From assembly GCF_003634215.1 (NCBI RefSeq), contig NZ_RBWX01000009.1:124001-188000 (forward strand): DNA of 64,000 bases, read 5' to 3'. The notes beneath the pieces were generated by a model, which ran no database searches, was not told the DNA's origin, and was given only the letters and a program-made list of their open reading frames with translations. The position numbers and the translations under genes were made by a program. The DNA is from Sphingosinicella microcystinivorans. Its GTDB lineage: Bacteria; Pseudomonadota; Alphaproteobacteria; Sphingomonadales; Sphingomonadaceae. This document shows, piece by piece, positions 43,426 through 52,482 of this stretch; position 1 is the first letter of the stretch, and each line of letters opens with the position of its first letter.

Positions 43426-44999
43426 AGTTCGGCCCCGTCCCTCTCGACCGCGCGGAAGGCGCCTATCTCGCCCACACGGTCCATGTCGGCGCGCGGCGGA
43501 TCGCCAAGGGCAAGCGCCTTGATGCTGCGGACATCGCCGATGCCCGCGCGGCGGGCCTTGCCGAACTCGTCGTGGCGGCGCTCGAACGCAATGATCTGCA
43601 TGAGGACGCCGCCGCCGCCCTGCTCGCGTCCGCCGCCGCGGGGTCCGGTCTCACCGCCCAGCCATCCGCGCATGGCCGCGCCAACATCGTTGCCGACGCG
43701 GACGGGCTGCTGCTCGTGGAATCGGCCGCAATCGATGCCGTGAACGCCCATGACGAGGCGGTGACGCTGGGAACGCTCGCCCCGTTCGCACCCGTCGCAA
43801 AGGGCGAGATTGTGGCGACAGTGAAGATCATCCCCTTTGCCGCGCCCAAGGCTTTGACGCTGAACGCCGCCAGTTCCGCGAAAGGCGTGCTGCGGCTGGC
43901 ACCCTTCGGCGGGCGCCGCGTCTCCTTCATCCAGACGACACTTCCCGGCACGTCCGCCAAGCTGCTTGCGAAAACCGCTGAGGTGACGGAGGCACGCTGC
44001 GCCGCGCTGGGGCTCTCCGCATGGCGCGAAATGCGCTGTGCGCACACCGAAGAGGCTCTCATAGCCGCGCTTGCCGAAACCGCGGAAGCCGACATCGTTC
44101 TCATCAGCGGCGCTTCGGCGATCAGCGATCGGCGCGACGTGATTCCCGCCGCGATCGAACAAGGAGGCGGGACGGTGCTGCGGCTGGGGATGCCGGTCGA
44201 TCCCGGCAATCTCCTGTGCCTTGCGCGCATCGGCACCCGGCCCGTGATCGGCCTTCCGGGCTGCGCGCGGAGCCCGCGCCGCAACGGCTTCGATTGGGTT
44301 CTGGAACGTCTGTGGGCAGGCCTCGACGTGACCGGCGCAGACATCGCGCGCATGGGCGCGGGCGGATTGCTGGCAGACGTCCCTCGCCCGGAACCGCGGC
44401 CGAAACCGACGGCGGGCAGCACCGTCGGCGCCGTTGTGCTCGCGGCAGGGCGATCCGTACGCATGGGCGCCAACAAGCTGCTCGCGGACCTCGGCGGCAA
44501 ACCCGTGCTCGCGCACGTGCTTGAGGCGGTGAAAGCGGCCGGACTTCCAGCCATCGTGGTCACCGGCAATGCAGAAGCCGAGATCGCCGAGATCGCGGAT
44601 CGATTCGGCTTTCGGAGCATCCATGCCGCGCGCTACGCGGAGGGGCTGAGCCAATCGCTCGCGGCGGGAATCGCCGGCGTCCCCCATGACTGGTCGACAG
44701 CGCTGGTGCTGCTTGGCGACATGCCGGGCGTGCGGGCGGCGCATATCGAAAGCCTTGCCGCCGCCGCGGACGCGAACCGCATCGCCGTACCCGTGCACAA
44801 CGACAAGCGCGGCAACCCCGTGGCCTGGGGCCGGCGCTATTTCGCGCGGTTGCGCGGTCTTGAGGGCGACATTGGCGGAAAGGCACTGCTCGCCGAGTTC
44901 GCCGACGACATCGTCGAAGTGCCGGTGGAAAGCGATGCGATCTTCATGGACGTCGATACGCCGGAGGCGTTGGCTGCGGCGCGGGCGCGCTACTCGTAG
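43422..44999 (+). CDS. Fused MoeA/MogA-like molybdopterin-binding and MocA-like nucleotidyltransferase protein
   Basis: A 525-residue fusion. Residues about 1-330 resemble a molybdopterin-binding domain (KFGPVPLDRAEGAYLAHTV, ADIVLISGASAISDRRDVIPAAIEQGGGTVLRLGMPVDPGNLLCLARIGTRPVIGLPGCARSPRRNGFD). Residues about 335-525 are an NTP transferase: VGAVVLAAGRSVRMGANKLLADLGGKPVL, ALVLLGDMPGVRAAHIE, NPVAWGRRYFARLRGLEGDIGGKALL. The second half resembles MocA, which makes molybdopterin cytosine dinucleotide. With xdhC and coxG it suggests cofactor tailoring for a molybdenum hydroxylase. It converges with recX with a 10-nt overlap. Confidence 0.85.
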   Translation: MKFGPVPLDRAEGAYLAHTVHVGARRIAKGKRLDAADIADARAAGLAELVVAALERNDLHEDAAAALLASAAAGSGLTAQPSAHGRANIVADADGLLLVESAAIDAVNAHDEAVTLGTLAPFAPVAKGEIVATVKIIPFAAPKALTLNAASSAKGVLRLAPFGGRRVSFIQTTLPGTSAKLLAKTAEVTEARCAALGLSAWREMRCAHTEEALIAALAETAEADIVLISGASAISDRRDVIPAAIEQGGGTVLRLGMPVDPGNLLCLARIGTRPVIGLPGCARSPRRNGFDWVLERLWAGLDVTGADIARMGAGGLLADVPRPEPRPKPTAGSTVGAVVLAAGRSVRMGANKLLADLGGKPVLAHVLEAVKAAGLPAIVVTGNAEAEIAEIADRFGFRSIHAARYAEGLSQSLAAGIAGVPHDWSTALVLLGDMPGVRAAHIESLAAAADANRIAVPVHNDKRGNPVAWGRRYFARLRGLEGDIGGKALLAEFADDIVEVPVESDAIFMDVDTPEALAAARARYS

Positions 45000-45511
45000 T
45001 CGAGTTCCACATCGCGCATGTCGAGAATCTCGGCGGCGGTCCGCGCGTCGTGCCCCGCGCGCAGCATCGCGGCGAACTGTTTCTGCCGCACCGCCCGATC
45101 CGGCGCTTCCCGCGCGAACGGACCGAAGCGCTTGCGCCGCGCATAGGCCATGGCCGCGCCGCGCGTATCGACCGCGTCCGTGATCTCGGCGCGAAGGTCT
45201 TCGGCAAGGCCGGCCGCGCGCAGATCCTGCCCAATGCGCCGCGCCCCATAGCCGCGCCGCTCCAGCCCCCGCGCCCGCGCCTCTCCGAACGTGCGATCAT
45301 CGACGTAATGCAGCTCCGCGAAACGCTGAATGATCGCTTCCACATCTGCGGGGCGTTCCCCGGCCCAGCCGCGCTCGCGCAGCTTCCGGGCGAGATAGGC
45401 CGCAAGCTTGCCTTCAGAGGTCGCGTAGCGCTCCACATAGCGAAGCACGAGCGCACGAAGCGTCTCCTCATCGAGCGGTCGTGGCGGTTTTCGGCTTTTT
45501 TCGGTGCGCAC
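44990..45511 (-). CDS. recX: RecX family regulatory protein
   Basis: From GTG 45511 the protein has 173 residues with RecX repeats: LRALVLRYVERYATSEGKLAAYLARKLRERGW, ELHYVDDRTFGEARARGLERRGYGARRIGQDLRAAGL and KRFGPFAREAPDRAVRQKQFAAMLRAGHDARTAAEIL. RecX modulates RecA filaments. AGGA lies at a suitable distance before the GTG; a TTG or ATG upstream would add a region without family resemblance. No recA is adjacent. It is divergent from the acyl-AMP ligase gene. Confidence 0.85.
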   Translation of the reverse strand: MRTEKSRKPPRPLDEETLRALVLRYVERYATSEGKLAAYLARKLRERGWAGERPADVEAIIQRFAELHYVDDRTFGEARARGLERRGYGARRIGQDLRAAGLAEDLRAEITDAVDTRGAAMAYARRKRFGPFAREAPDRAVRQKQFAAMLRAGHDARTAAEILDMRDVELDYE

Positions 45512-45675
45512 GCCATGTTCCTGCCATAGTCGGACCCAATTTTGAACGTCACATTCCGGCAAAGGCTGACGCTGGCCTGTTTTGCAAGTGGCCAAGGAGT
45601 CGTGTATTTGGCGAGGTTTATGAGCGGCACGAAAAGCCGCCGCCGCGCCGAGAAGAGCTGAGGAGGTTCGGGGAC

Positions 45676-47466
45676 TTGCTGAATCGCACTTCGGATTCGA
45701 GCGCGCTAGCGCTGTCCGGCGCCGATGAAACGGCGTTGGCGCCTACGCCGACGCTCGACGATTTGCCGCGCCGTTTGGCGGATTTCAACACGCTTGGCGA
45801 AGCGCTGGACTATGCAGCGCACGGCAAGCGCGGCCTTAACTTTTTCGACGCTCGGGCACGGCTCGCGCGCGTGCTCACCTTTGCCGATCTCAAGGCGGAT
45901 GCGACCGCGAACGCCTATCGGCTGATCGCGGCGGGCATCAAGCCGGGCGACCGCGTGGCGCTGATCGCCGAGACGAGCGCTGATTTCGTGAGCCTGTTCT
46001 TCGGCGCCATATATGCCGGCGCCCTCCCCGTTCCCCTGCCGCTGCCGACATCGTTCGGCGGGCGCGAGGGCTATGTGGAGCAGATTCGCAGCCAGCTCAC
46101 GTCGTGCGATCCCGAGATCGCGCTTGCCCCATCGGGCCTCGCTGCGATCGCCGCGGAAGCCGCGCACGGCCTGCGCTGCCGCACCGCGCACGATTGGCTC
46201 GATTTCATGGCGCGCGAGGCAAAACCCGCCGCGCTGCCGTCCGCCCGCAAGAGCGACATCGCCTACCTTCAGTATTCGAGCGGTTCGACTCGCTTCCCGC
46301 ACGGCGTGGAAATCACGCATGAGGCGCTGCTCGCCAACCTGAACGGCCATGCCGTTGGCGTGAAGCTGCAGCGCGACGACCGCGTCATTTCGTGGCTGCC
46401 TTACTATCACGACATGGGCCTCGTCGGCTGCCTGATGGCGCCGATCGCGAACCAGGTTTCCGCCGACTACCTCGCCACCGAGGATTTCGCGCGGCGGCCG
46501 CTCTCGTGGCTTGCGCTCATTACGCGCAACGAAGGCCACAGCCTCTCTTATTCGCCGACCTTCGGCTACGACATCTGCGCGCGCCGCGTTTCGAGCCAGA
46601 CCGATGTCGCCGAGCGCTTCGACCTGTCGCGCTGGCGCGTTGCGGGCAACGGCGCCGACATGATCCGTCCGGACGTGATGAGCGCCTTCGTCGAAGCCTT
46701 CGCACCCGCGGGCTTCTCGGGCGGCGCTTTCCTGCCGAGCTACGGGCTTGCCGAAGCGACGCTCGCCGTCACCATCTCGCCGCCGGGCACCGGCATCGTC
46801 ACCGATCTCGTCGACGAACGCCTGCTTTCGGGCGAGCGCGAAGATAATGGCACCGGCACCGACACGGGCCGGATGCGCGCCATCGTGAACTGCGGCGTTG
46901 CGCTGCCGGGCATGGAAATCGAAATCCGCGACGAATCCGGCCGCCGCCTCGGCGACCGCCAGATCGGCAAGGTATTCGTGGCTGGCCCCAGCATCATGAC
47001 CGGCTATTTCCGCGACGAGATTTCGACCCGCGCCGCGCTTCAGGGCGAATGGCTCGATACGGGCGACATGGGCTACATGCTGGAGAGCGCGCTCTATATC
47101 GTCGGCCGCGCCAAAGACATGATCATCATCAACGGCAAGAACCACTGGCCGCAGGACATCGAGTGGGCGATCGAGCAGCTTCCGGGCTTCAAGGCAGGCG
47201 ACATCGCCGCCTTCTCGATCACCACGGAAGGCGGCGAAGAATCTCCCGCCGTGCTCGTGCAGTGCCGTACCAGCGACGCTGCCGAACGCGCCGACCTCCG
47301 CGAGACGATCAGGGCCAAGGTGCGCGCCATCACCGGCATGAACTGCATCGTCGAACTGGTCCCGCCGCGTACGCTGCCACGCACCAGCTCGGGCAAGCTC
47401 AGCCGCTCGAAGGCCCGCTCGCTCTACCTCTCCGGCCAGATCCAGCCGTTCGATATCGCGGCCTGA
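45676..47466 (+). CDS. Fatty acyl-AMP ligase / acyl-ACP synthetase of the sphingolipid locus
   Basis: A 596-residue adenylate-forming enzyme. The AMP-binding core reads YLQYSSGSTRFPHGVEITHEAL, then SWLPYYHDMGLVGCLMAPI, FLPSYGLAEATLAV and WLDTGDMGYMLESALYIVGRAKDMIIINGKNHWPQDIEW, the FAAL-like pattern. It probably activates a fatty acid and loads it on the ACP encoded at 48459. The start is TTG 45676, 9 nt after a perfect AGGAGG at 45661-45666; no ATG or GTG fits. It is the first of four co-directional genes ending in spt. In Caulobacter an acyl-ACP synthetase occupies the same place. Confidence 0.88.
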   Translation: MLNRTSDSSALALSGADETALAPTPTLDDLPRRLADFNTLGEALDYAAHGKRGLNFFDARARLARVLTFADLKADATANAYRLIAAGIKPGDRVALIAETSADFVSLFFGAIYAGALPVPLPLPTSFGGREGYVEQIRSQLTSCDPEIALAPSGLAAIAAEAAHGLRCRTAHDWLDFMAREAKPAALPSARKSDIAYLQYSSGSTRFPHGVEITHEALLANLNGHAVGVKLQRDDRVISWLPYYHDMGLVGCLMAPIANQVSADYLATEDFARRPLSWLALITRNEGHSLSYSPTFGYDICARRVSSQTDVAERFDLSRWRVAGNGADMIRPDVMSAFVEAFAPAGFSGGAFLPSYGLAEATLAVTISPPGTGIVTDLVDERLLSGEREDNGTGTDTGRMRAIVNCGVALPGMEIEIRDESGRRLGDRQIGKVFVAGPSIMTGYFRDEISTRAALQGEWLDTGDMGYMLESALYIVGRAKDMIIINGKNHWPQDIEWAIEQLPGFKAGDIAAFSITTEGGEESPAVLVQCRTSDAAERADLRETIRAKVRAITGMNCIVELVPPRTLPRTSSGKLSRSKARSLYLSGQIQPFDIAA

Positions 47467-47479
47467 CGCCGCTTCGCCC

Positions 47480-48388
47480 ATGACGATGCTCGCCATCACC
47501 GGCGGAACCGGCTTCGTCGGCACGACGCTGATCGATCTCGCGCTTGAGAAGGGCCACAAGGTACGCGGCCTCGCCCGCCGCGCGCAGCCCGCGCGCGCTG
47601 GTCTCGAATGGGTTGCGGGCGATCTCGCGAACGGCGAGGCGCTTGCCCGTCTTACCGAAAACGCGGATGCGGTGATCCATGTCGCGGGCGTCATCAACGC
47701 CCGCACGCCGCTGGAATTTGCCGCCGGAAACGTCGAAGGCACGCGCGCGATGCTGGAGGCGAGCCGCGACGTACCGCGCTTCGTGCAAGTCTCCTCGCTC
47801 GCGGCGCGCGAACCGGCGCTTTCGATTTACGGCAACACCAAGGCGGCTGCCGACGCGCTCGTCGAAACCGCGCGGCCGGACGCGGCGATCGTGCGTCCGC
47901 CCGCCGTCTATGGGCCGGGCGACCGAGAGACGGCAAACGTCTACAAGCTCGTTGCGCGCGGCTGGGCACTGCTGCCGGGCGCCGGGCGCTTTTCCATCGT
48001 CGAGGTTTCCGACCTCGCGCGCGCGCTGCTGGCACTTGCCGAACATCCTGCGCCAAGCGGCATTTTCGAAATCGACGACGGAACGCCGGGCGGACTCAGC
48101 CACCGCGACATGGCCGCGCACATCGCCGCGGCGCTCGGCAAGACGCCGACGTATGTTCCGCTTCCCCTCGCTGCGCTGAAGCTCGGCGCCGCGATCGACA
48201 CGCTGGGCGCGAAGCTCGCTGGGCGCCTGCCGGCGCTCAGCTTCGACCGTGCGCGCTATCTCGCGCATCCGGACTGGGTGGCGGACAGCACCGCCTTGCG
48301 CGCGCTCGGTGTCTGGGCGCCAGAGGTGCCTGCGGCCGAAGGCATCGCACGCACAGCCGAATGGTACAGAAACGCGGGCTGGATTTAG
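47480..48388 (+). CDS. NAD-dependent epimerase/dehydratase, CerR-like (oxidised ceramide reductase candidate)
   Basis: A 302-residue extended short-chain dehydrogenase. The N-terminal Rossmann motif is GGTGFVG (about residues 7-13), and the catalytic Tyr-x3-Lys lies in SIYGNTKAAADALV near residue 115. Between an acyl-ACP synthetase and ACP/spt genes it corresponds to CerR of Caulobacter, which reduces the 3-keto group of the oxidised ceramide intermediate. The 13-nt spacing to the ligase gene supports one transcript. The reductase role is inferred from context; the fold is certain. Confidence 0.82.
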   Translation: MTMLAITGGTGFVGTTLIDLALEKGHKVRGLARRAQPARAGLEWVAGDLANGEALARLTENADAVIHVAGVINARTPLEFAAGNVEGTRAMLEASRDVPRFVQVSSLAAREPALSIYGNTKAAADALVETARPDAAIVRPPAVYGPGDRETANVYKLVARGWALLPGAGRFSIVEVSDLARALLALAEHPAPSGIFEIDDGTPGGLSHRDMAAHIAAALGKTPTYVPLPLAALKLGAAIDTLGAKLAGRLPALSFDRARYLAHPDWVADSTALRALGVWAPEVPAAEGIARTAEWYRNAGWI

Positions 48389-48458
48389 GCCGCGCGCCTG
48401 CCTATCCCCTGCCACAATCTGTTGGCATCGAACCGCAACGACATTTCAGGACACACGC

Positions 48459-48707
48459 ATGGCGCACACCCGCGACACCATCCTTCCGAAGCTGATGGAA
48501 CTGATCGAGCCCGTGAACCGCAAGGGCATCCCGCTCGAAGCGGACACGAGCTTCGCAATCGACCTCGAGCTGGACTCGCTGACCGTGATGGACCTCGTCG
48601 CCAACATCGAGGATGAATACGATATCATCCTGCCGATGAACCTGCTGCCCGAACTGGAAACGATCGGCCAGCTTGCCGACGCCGTCACCAAGATCGTGAA
48701 CGGCTGA
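48459..48707 (+). CDS. Acyl carrier protein dedicated to sphingolipid synthesis
   Basis: An 82-residue acidic protein with phosphopantetheine attachment at S40 in DLELDSLTVMDLV. It differs from housekeeping AcpP, which has a DSLDTVE motif, and lies 9 nt before spt. It probably delivers the acyl chain to serine palmitoyltransferase, as shown for the linked ACP in Caulobacter. The ATG at 48459 follows AGGA. Activation needs a 4'-phosphopantetheinyl transferase such as the acpS product. Confidence 0.9.
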   Translation: MAHTRDTILPKLMELIEPVNRKGIPLEADTSFAIDLELDSLTVMDLVANIEDEYDIILPMNLLPELETIGQLADAVTKIVNG

Positions 48708-48716
48708 GGGCGGACG

Positions 48717-49925
48717 ATGGGCGACCTTTTCGACAAATTCGATTCCGTAATCGCGGAGAAGGCGGCGCTGCTGGCGACGGGCGTGAACGACCCGTTCAAC
48801 CTCGTGATGGAGAAGGTCCACTCGCCGACCGAAGCCACGGTGAACGGGCGCGAGACAATCCTGGTCGGCACCTACAACTACATGGGCATGACCTTCGACC
48901 CCGACGTGATCGCGGCGGGCAAGGAAGCACTCGACGAGTACGGCGCGGGGACGACGGGCAGCCGGGTGCTGAACGGGACCTATCAGGGCCACCGCGAGGT
49001 CGAAGAGGCGCTGAAGGATTTCTACGGCACCAGCCATGCCATGGTGTTTTCGACCGGCTATCAGGCGAACCTCGGCCTGATGGCGACGATGGCGGCGCGC
49101 GGGGAGTACATCATCCTCGACGCCGACAGCCACGCCTCGATCTACGACGGCTGCGCGATGGGGAACGCCGACATCGTGCGCTTCCGCCATAACAGTGTCG
49201 AAGACCTCGACAAGCGTCTCGGGCGTCTGCCGGCGGAGGCAGGCAAGCTCGTCGTTCTCGAAGGCGTCTACTCGATGCTCGGCGATATCGCGCCGCTCAA
49301 GGAAATGGTCGCGGTCGCCAAGAAGCACGGCGCGATGATCGTCGTCGACGAAGCGCACGGGATGGGCTTCTTCGGCCCGAACGGCCGCGGTGTCTATGAA
49401 GCCGCAGGCGTCGAGGCGGATGTCGATTTCGTCGTCGGCACCTTCTCGAAATCGGTGGGCACGGTCGGCGGGTTCGTCGTCTCCAACCACCCGAAGTTCG
49501 AGGTTCTGCGCCTCGTCTGCCGCCCTTACGTGTTCACCGCCTCGCTTCCGCCGAGCGTCGTCGCCACGGCCGCGACCTCTATCCGCAAGCTGAAGCACGC
49601 ACACAACAAGCGCCAGCATCTGTGGGAAAACAGCCGCAAGCTGCATTCCGGCCTCAAGGCCAAAGGCTTCAAGATCGCGACCGAGACCGCGGAAAGCGCG
49701 ATCATCGCGGTGCTGATGCCGGGCCAGGAAGCCTGCGCACGCATGTGGAGTGCGCTCATCGAGCTTGGCGTCTATGTCAACATGGCACGCCCGCCCGCGA
49801 CGCCCGCCGGCATGTTCCTGCTGCGCTGCTCGCTTTGCGCCGAACACCGCGCCGAACAGGTGGACATCATCATCGACCGCTTCGTGCAGGCGGCGGAAAT
49901 TGCCGGAATCCCGCTCGACGCCTGA
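48717..49925 (+). CDS. spt: Serine palmitoyltransferase
   Basis: A 402-residue PLP-dependent alpha-oxoamine synthase that condenses L-serine with an acyl thioester to 3-ketosphinganine, the first committed step of sphingolipid synthesis. Residues stacking on or holding PLP are visible: H139 in DSHAS, D211/H214 in VVDEAHGMG, and Lys245 in GTFSKSVG. GTYNYMGM, GTTGSRVLNGTYQGHREVE and STGYQANLG match soluble bacterial SPT. Close homologues are AONS and KBL, but the linked ACP, CerR-like and ceramide synthase-like genes make SPT by far the best call. It converges with the nucleotidyltransferase-fold gene with 1 nt between. Confidence 0.93.
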   Translation: MGDLFDKFDSVIAEKAALLATGVNDPFNLVMEKVHSPTEATVNGRETILVGTYNYMGMTFDPDVIAAGKEALDEYGAGTTGSRVLNGTYQGHREVEEALKDFYGTSHAMVFSTGYQANLGLMATMAARGEYIILDADSHASIYDGCAMGNADIVRFRHNSVEDLDKRLGRLPAEAGKLVVLEGVYSMLGDIAPLKEMVAVAKKHGAMIVVDEAHGMGFFGPNGRGVYEAAGVEADVDFVVGTFSKSVGTVGGFVVSNHPKFEVLRLVCRPYVFTASLPPSVVATAATSIRKLKHAHNKRQHLWENSRKLHSGLKAKGFKIATETAESAIIAVLMPGQEACARMWSALIELGVYVNMARPPATPAGMFLLRCSLCAEHRAEQVDIIIDRFVQAAEIAGIPLDA

Positions 49926-49926
49926 G

Positions 49927-50844
49927 CTAGCGCACTGCGCCCTTGCGGATCAGCCGGGGCAGCAGCACCAGCCCGGCAAGGATCGGGAAGCGGCGGTGCC
50001 ACGGCTTCACGACGATGTCCGCGCCCGAATGCCGGTTCACCTTCCACGCGATATAATCGACGCCGCCCTTGAAGGTGAAACTGGCTTTCGCGAGCCTTAG
50101 CACCGAGAGCAGCTTGCCGCGTCGGCGCAGCCTCGCCCAGACACGTTCACCCACCGCGCGGTCGGCAGCCGCGCGGAAGTGGACGATGCCACCGCGCACC
50201 TCCGCCGCAAGATCGCTGTCCGCAATCGCAGGCGCGGTGAAGGCGGCATAGCGCGTAGGATCGGTTTCGAAGATCGACTGGCCGCGTCCAGCACGCTCCG
50301 AGCGAAGTTCGGCAGCGTAGGTGAGTGCAAAGGCGCCGGTCCACAGCGCCTCGACACTGAGATCGTCATCCAGCATCGGCCGCGCGGTCTTGAGCAGTGT
50401 CGGCGCGGCAGCCGCGACAGCACGGATGACGCGCGCGCGCGCCGCATCGCCGCGCACCCAGACAAGCCGCGAAGGCTGCGCGAAACGGGCCCACACCGAG
50501 ACATTGTCGCAATCCGGCGAGCAGGCGTGCGCGAAATCTTCAACAGTCATCACCGCGAACTTGGCGCGCAGGCCTTCGTGTTCAGCGTAAAAGACGTTGG
50601 GCGGGATCAGGCGGTTTGCCGTCGCCATCCAGCGGCGCGTGTAGGCGCGGTCGTAGGAATCGACGAGCAGGTAGAAATCGAGCAGCGAATCGCCGAGGTC
50701 TTCGCTCCTGAGGCACGAGCCGTAGAACAGCACGGCCTGCGCGGCGCCCCCGCATTTCTCGGCGATCGCTTTCGCGAAATCGGAGACTTCGGGCGCGGCG
50801 GGCGTTTCCAGCTCGGCCGCAACGAGCGGCACGAGTGCCGTCAT
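49927..50844 (-). CDS. Nucleotidyltransferase-fold protein of the sphingolipid locus
   Basis: A 305-residue protein with an atypical nucleotidyltransferase signature near residues 37-57: VLFYGSCLRSEDLGDSLLDFYLLVD (a GSxxR loop followed by an acidic D-F-Y in place of D-x-D). This layout recalls Tam41-type CDP-diacylglycerol synthases. Its ATGA overlap with the ceramide-kinase-like gene suggests a shared substrate. A nucleotidyltransferase (CpgD) and the cpgABC genes are needed for anionic ceramide phosphoglycerate in Caulobacter. A cytidylyl transfer to ceramide phosphate is my inference; the C-terminal half has no recognised domain. Confidence 0.6.
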   Translation of the reverse strand: MTALVPLVAAELETPAAPEVSDFAKAIAEKCGGAAQAVLFYGSCLRSEDLGDSLLDFYLLVDSYDRAYTRRWMATANRLIPPNVFYAEHEGLRAKFAVMTVEDFAHACSPDCDNVSVWARFAQPSRLVWVRGDAARARVIRAVAAAAPTLLKTARPMLDDDLSVEALWTGAFALTYAAELRSERAGRGQSIFETDPTRYAAFTAPAIADSDLAAEVRGGIVHFRAAADRAVGERVWARLRRRGKLLSVLRLAKASFTFKGGVDYIAWKVNRHSGADIVVKPWHRRFPILAGLVLLPRLIRKGAVR

Positions 50845-51812
50845 GCTGCGAGGCTGAGGAACGACACCGGCGCGGTGGGCGTCAGCACGATCGAACGCCC
50901 CTCGCCTGCTTCGTAAAGCTCACCATCAAGGATGACGCTGGCGCGCTTGCCCTCGATACGGATCTCGTCGCCGCGCCGCAGATGCAGCCCGTTGAAGCGT
51001 GCGCTGCCGAGACGGCCGGCGAGCGCGGAGACCAGCGCCTTCAACACCGTTGTCCGGCGTTGCTCGATCGCCATCAGCTTCAGGGGACCGGCCCGGTCGC
51101 TGAACGGCGTGGCGAAATTGAGCAGCAGGCGCTCAAGCGTTGTCACCATCAGCACGAGGAAACTGCCTTCGACCGGCACGCCATCTCGCTGCAGCGATAC
51201 GCGCATCGGGCTCGGTCGCACCGGATTCCAGCGCGCTCCCGCGCCCACGAGCACACTCGCGATCACAACGAACGTTGCGATCAGGTGGCTGACCCAGTTC
51301 GGCAGGCCCAGGGGATAAATCTTGTTGCGGCAGAACAGGATCGCCTCGGCAAGGCCGGCCCCTCCAAGGAACATGCCGAAAACGGGGCGCGCCGCGATGC
51401 CGTCGCTGAGCGCGATAAGCTGGCGCGCGACGACGTGCGGATCGACGCCTGTTTCGACGATCTTCAGGATGTTCGACAACGCCTCCACCGGGCTACTACC
51501 GGCGCCGAGATCGAGCGCGATGAGATTGGTCTTGCCATTCGGCAGCACCGCGAGCGGCGGCACTGCGCCCTTGAAGTGGTGGCCGTTGTAGATTTCCGTG
51601 AGCGCCGCCTGCACGGTGCCGTCGCCGCCGTTGATGACGAGTACGGCCGGCTTCACGCGCGCAATCATGGCGAGCGCATCCGGCACTTCGGAGATATCCC
51701 CCACCTCGTAGTGGAAGATGTTCGGATGCTGCGCCACGAACTCCCGAATGCGCGGCAATACCGACTTGTTACCGGTCGAGCGCGGATTGGAGAGGAGCGC
51801 GACGCAGGCCAT
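50841..51812 (-). CDS. Diacylglycerol/ceramide kinase-like lipid kinase
   Basis: A 323-residue protein of the DAGK/sphingosine kinase family. The nucleotide-binding NPRSTGNK near residue 8 and GGDGTVQAALTEI near residues 59-71 are diagnostic; PLAVLPNGKTNLIALDLG corresponds to the conserved PxGTxN loop, with K replacing the usual T. Caulobacter CpgB, encoded beside spt, is a member of this family with ceramide kinase activity, so the likely substrate is ceramide. It overlaps the nucleotidyltransferase-fold gene and follows the DUF2141 gene by 2 nt. Confidence 0.82.
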   Translation of the reverse strand: MACVALLSNPRSTGNKSVLPRIREFVAQHPNIFHYEVGDISEVPDALAMIARVKPAVLVINGGDGTVQAALTEIYNGHHFKGAVPPLAVLPNGKTNLIALDLGAGSSPVEALSNILKIVETGVDPHVVARQLIALSDGIAARPVFGMFLGGAGLAEAILFCRNKIYPLGLPNWVSHLIATFVVIASVLVGAGARWNPVRPSPMRVSLQRDGVPVEGSFLVLMVTTLERLLLNFATPFSDRAGPLKLMAIEQRRTTVLKALVSALAGRLGSARFNGLHLRRGDEIRIEGKRASVILDGELYEAGEGRSIVLTPTAPVSFLSLAA

Positions 51813-51814
51813 GG

Positions 51815-52363
51815 TCAGTCGCGCCTTGCCACGAGAGGTTTCACGGAAAGCAGGCCCTGCCGATAGTTCAGGATGACATCCACGACGGTGACGCCGTCAC
51901 GCGCGACGAACATCGCATCTTCATAATCGGGCTTCGAAAGGCCGAGCTTCGGATTGCCCGAAAAGCCGACGCCATCCTTCGAGATGGAGAGCTTGCCGTT
52001 CGTGTCGCGATCGTGAAGCACCGCCATCGAGAATTCACCATGGCGCGGCAGCGCCATGCAGACATTCATGTCGCCCGACCCCGTCATCGGCAGTTCGATG
52101 CGCTTCAGCTTCTTGCCCTTTTCAAGGAACTCGTCGGGGTTGTCGCTGTAGAGCTGAACCCGGAGATTACCGCCGCGATCCTTGAAGCCGTACACGCGCA
52201 CCAGCGCAGCGGGACCCCGCGCGCCCGGCGCGCAGGCGGATGCTTCAGGGCCGATAATCGTCTGGGCGGCAGACGGCGCTGAAAATGCGCCAAGAGCCAC
52301 CGTTGTCGCAACGAGCGAACGGACAAACCCCCGGAAAACCGCATTTGTTTGCTTCAGCACCAT
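51815..52363 (-). CDS. DUF2141 domain-containing exported protein
   Basis: A 182-residue protein with a signal peptide (about residues 1-34, cleavage near SAAQ-T) and the DUF2141 domain: LVRVYGFKDRGGNLRVQLYSDNPDEFLEKGK, CMALPRHGEFSMAVLHDRDTNGKLSISKDGVGFSGNPKLGLSKPDYEDAMF. The family is periplasmic and of unknown function. It is the first gene of the minus-strand head-group cluster and diverges from lptF, so it might carry or bind a lipid intermediate; that is conjecture. Confidence 0.8.
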   Translation of the reverse strand: MVLKQTNAVFRGFVRSLVATTVALGAFSAPSAAQTIIGPEASACAPGARGPAALVRVYGFKDRGGNLRVQLYSDNPDEFLEKGKKLKRIELPMTGSGDMNVCMALPRHGEFSMAVLHDRDTNGKLSISKDGVGFSGNPKLGLSKPDYEDAMFVARDGVTVVDVILNYRQGLLSVKPLVARRD

Positions 52364-52482
52364 GAACCTCCTCGATCGCCCCCCTTTTTTCGAATCACCA
52401 AATTATTGATGCATCCCTCTCTCACCGTGGTATCGGGTCCGCTTGCGGCCAAAATTTGACCAAGGATCGACAAAACCAAGAG

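Noticed and set aside
45602-45661. A 19-codon frame (GTG start, basic, ending in TGA right at the AGGAGG of the acyl-AMP ligase gene) as a leader peptide
   Set aside because: It has no ribosome binding site of its own and no attenuator-like features; its position before the TTG-started ligase is suggestive but unsupported.
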